DNA from: an uncultured Holophagaceae bacterium
GTDB taxonomy: Bacteria; Acidobacteriota; Holophagae; Holophagales; Holophagaceae
DNA: 11,899 nt
Direction: 5' to 3'
NCBI GenBank assembly: GCA_903919165.1
Contig: CAIXHJ010000099.1
Span: 1-11,899, forward strand
Of this stretch, positions 11,208-11,899 are shown in pieces (position 1 is the first letter of the stretch; each line of letters opens with the position of its first letter). The position numbers and the translations under genes are program-made. The notes below the pieces were generated by a model that saw only the letters and a list, made by a program, of their open reading frames with translations, searched no databases and was not told the DNA's origin.

Positions 11208-11899
11208 ATGACCGAACTCTCCACGCTTTTTCACCAGCATATCGCCGACCGTCAGCGCACCGCGTCAGAGGCCTTGGACCAGACGGGCTTCGAGACGCTG
11301 GTGATCTCCAGCGGGAAGGTCTACACCCACTTTGCCGACGACCAGGACGCCCCCTTCCATCCCACGCCCCATTTCGCCCACTGGTGCCCCATGGCGGGGC
11401 CCCATCACCTGCTGGTCGTTCACCCCGGCAAGCGCCCCCGGTTGATCCGCTATGCTCCCGAGGACTTCTGGTACGAGCAGTCCCCGCTGGGAGATCCGTT
11501 CTGGGCAGCCGAATTCGAGATCGAAGAGGCCGGCACCGTTGAAGACGTCTGGAAGCGGCTGGGCGCCCTGAGCCGGGCCGCTTATATCGGCAACGAGACC
11601 GACCGCGCCGAAACGGCAGGACTCGAACCAAACTCAACGCTGCTCACGGCCCACCTCGATTGGCACCGCACGACGAAGTCCTCCTACGAAGTGCAGTGCA
11701 TCGAGGAAGCCACCGTCATCGCCGCCAAGGCGCACCAGGCAGCCAGAGCCGCCTTCCTGGCTGGAGCCAGCGAGTTGGAAATCCACTACGCTTACATCCA
11801 GGCCGCCGGCATCGTGGATCACGAGATGCCTTACGGGAGCATCGTGGCCCTGAATGAGAAGGGCGCGATCCTCCACTACGAGGGGAAGCGCACGGTGAA
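11208..11899 (+). CDS. pepQ: Xaa-Pro dipeptidase PepQ, N-terminal part
   Basis: The frame opens at ATG 11208 and runs off the window after 230 residues. The sequence follows E. coli PepQ closely: STLFHQHIADRQRTASEAL at the start, a DDQDAPFHPTPHFAHW block (45-60), FWYEQSPLGDPFW, then the start of the M24 'pita-bread' domain with TTKSSYEVQCIEEA (158-171) and PYGSIVALNEKGAILHY. PepQ is a cytoplasmic metalloenzyme that cleaves dipeptides with a C-terminal proline. Only the creatinase-like N-terminal domain and the first part of the M24 domain are visible; the five metal ligands lie beyond the window, so activity cannot be judged. No good ribosome binding site precedes the ATG; the upstream bases are GGATACCACC. 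It lies 51 bases after mqnA. Confidence 0.9.
   Translation, partial: MTELSTLFHQHIADRQRTASEALDQTGFETLVISSGKVYTHFADDQDAPFHPTPHFAHWCPMAGPHHLLVVHPGKRPRLIRYAPEDFWYEQSPLGDPFWAAEFEIEEAGTVEDVWKRLGALSRAAYIGNETDRAETAGLEPNSTLLTAHLDWHRTTKSSYEVQCIEEATVIAAKAHQAARAAFLAGASELEIHYAYIQAAGIVDHEMPYGSIVALNEKGAILHYEGKRTV

Overview
The window is a dense, GC-rich bacterial chromosome segment with no rRNA, tRNA, insertion sequence, CRISPR array or phage gene that I can see. Fifteen protein genes (two cut by the window edges) cover nearly everything, and no gap exceeds about 130 bases. The fabZ-lpxA pair shows a Gram-negative organism that makes lipid A. MqnA shows menaquinone synthesis by the futalosine route. With the GAF/HD-GYP protein and the GC-rich style, this would suit an acidobacterium such as the Holophaga/Geothrix group, but that placement is an inference.

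Layout. 1-973: the start of a probable acyltransferase gene (minus strand) diverges from a MacB/LolD-type ABC ATPase (plus). 1018-1683: beta-carbonic anhydrase (plus). It converges on the envelope/housekeeping run 5766-1764 (minus), read as GAF/HD-GYP protein, fabZ, lpxA, era; fabZ/lpxA and lpxA/era overlap by a few bases. 5711-7293 (plus): a TRAM/Fe-S uridine-C5 RNA methyltransferase and speD, coupled by a GTGA overlap; the 5' end of the methyltransferase gene overlaps the divergent HD-GYP gene. 7283-10312 (minus): a four-gene alkylation-damage cluster, read as cysteine-less AGT paralog, ogt, Ada-N/AraC/AlkA fusion, ogt. 10347-11899 (plus): mqnA and the 5' part of pepQ.

The strongest functional unit is the alkylation cluster. 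One fused protein carries phosphotriester sensing, transcription activation and base excision. Two intact O6-alkylguanine transferases act beside it. A third paralog has lost the acceptor cysteine, the arginine finger and the base-flipping tyrosine, and would be a candidate alkyl-lesion sensor or a decayed copy.

A second theme is gene starts. The can, ada-alkA and mqnA genes each have a -10-like hexamer (TAGAAT, TAGCAT, TAGACT) exactly six bases before ATG and no Shine-Dalgarno sequence, as expected for leaderless mRNAs. Genes inside tight operons or with coupled starts instead show purine-rich ribosome binding sites.
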